DNA of 64,000 nt from contig JACKOW010000015.1 of NCBI GenBank assembly GCA_024234055.1, positions 49,367 through 113,366 on the forward strand, in the 5' to 3' direction. The translations under genes and the position numbers were made by a program. This DNA is from Rhodanobacteraceae bacterium (lineage in GTDB: Bacteria > Pseudomonadota > Gammaproteobacteria > Xanthomonadales > SZUA-5). The notes under the pieces are model-generated. The model did no database searches, had not been told where the DNA came from, and was given only the letters and a program-made list of their open reading frames with translations. Shown in pieces: positions 63,600 to 64,000 of the stretch (position 1 is its first letter; each line of letters opens with the position of its first letter).

Positions 63600-64000
63600 C
63601 GGCAGGTCTCTAGGGTGGTTCAGGGTTGAGGGATAGGATAGCCGGCGGGCAGAGGGCGCGGGACGTCGGGACTCGGGGCTCGGGATTCGGGACTCGGGAT
63701 TCGGGATTCGGGATTCGGGACTCGGCGCGAGCGCCCCGAAACGGCGTCATTGCGAGCGCAGCGAAGCAATCCAGATACAGGTTTCGCTCGGGCGCCCGAG
63801 CTTGAATTGATGCGCTGCGCTGCATGATTCCATGTCGTAAGCCATTGATTTTCCATCCGCGCGCGCGCAAGGTCGGCGTCGTTCAACGGTAGGAGCGCCC
63901 TTGCGGCGCGATCGGTAGCTGCGGTCGTGTGGCTGCCCGGTCGCGACGCGAGGTCGCTCCTACCAGCAAGCTTGCGGTTCATGGCCGGTGAGCAGTGCCG
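63600..64000. repeat. Upstream of pgk: heptamer array and palindromic repeats
   Basis: Eight CGGGATT/CGGGACT units (63667-63722), a GGCGTCATTGCGAGCGCAGC repeat (63743-63774), CATGTCGTAAGCCATTGATT (63831 on; echoes the composite-element left module), and an inverted pair GTAGGAGCGCCCTTGCGGCG (63891 on) / ...CGCGAGGTCGCTCCTAC (ends 63962). No gene and no clear pgk promoter seen. Confidence 0.75.

Overview
The window is a GC-rich (roughly 64% by eye) chromosomal segment of a gammaproteobacterium, most likely order Lysobacterales (Xanthomonadales). The evidence is the order of the division and cell-wall cluster, a meso-DAP-type MurE, the lpxC-dciA-M23-secA-mutT succession, the pilB-pilC-pilD-coaE block, OleC/OleD, an NrtR-like regulator, and an ECF sigma factor beside Ser/Thr kinases. 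The genus cannot be fixed from sequence alone; Rhodanobacteraceae-like genera are my guess. I saw no rRNA, tRNA or CRISPR.

Region 1 (1-4,430): the 3' end of a group II intron, abutting a 168-bp MITE-like repeat, then an orphan FtsX/MacB-type permease and a convergent membrane-anchored protein of unknown function. Region 2 (4,900-23,630): the dcw cluster mraZ-rsmH-ftsL-ftsI-murE-murF-mraY-ftsW-murG-murC-ddl-ftsQ-ftsA-ftsZ. Most genes overlap by 4 nt (ATGA), and a four-box MraZ operator sits at the front. murD is missing between mraY and ftsW; an imperfect hairpin occupies the place. lpxC, dciA, an M23 peptidase and a methyltransferase-like membrane protein follow. Region 3 (23,780-32,110): secA and a MutT-ThiE fusion, then, on the other strand, pilB-pilC-pilD-coaE. 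Between pilB and an O-antigen-ligase-like gene lies a compact candidate sRNA: three hairpins, each with a CCCC loop, the last a terminator.

Region 4 (32,859-44,854): the ligase-like protein, olefin genes oleC and oleD, an ECF sigma factor, and two tandem Ser/Thr kinase genes. The kinase copies have almost identical 5' halves, divergent 3' halves and different frameshifts; a relic of the downstream secreted-protein gene lies between them. Region 5 (44,932-50,350): a 2-oxoacid:ferredoxin oxidoreductase (korB, a frameshift-ridden korA) with a GltD-like flavoprotein carrying extra 4Fe-4S motifs. Region 6 (50,454-64,000): DUF350 protein, NrtR-like regulator, small secreted protein, purD, HIT protein, ribB, small conserved proteins, an ABC transporter pair, hutU and pgk.

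The two halves of the window differ in their intergenic DNA. The first 32 kb is nearly free of repeats. From 34.5 kb onward almost every gap over 200 bp holds repeats: heptanucleotide arrays (often in inverted pairs around a palindrome), 9-mer iterons, GTCCAGAC palindromes, CATTGCGAG repeats, REP-like hairpins and a 254-bp element with perfect 24-nt terminal inverted repeats. The shared 7-bp period, the inverted nesting and the interchangeable modules are the least explained feature here; the C-loop sRNA candidate and the mosaic kinase pair come next.
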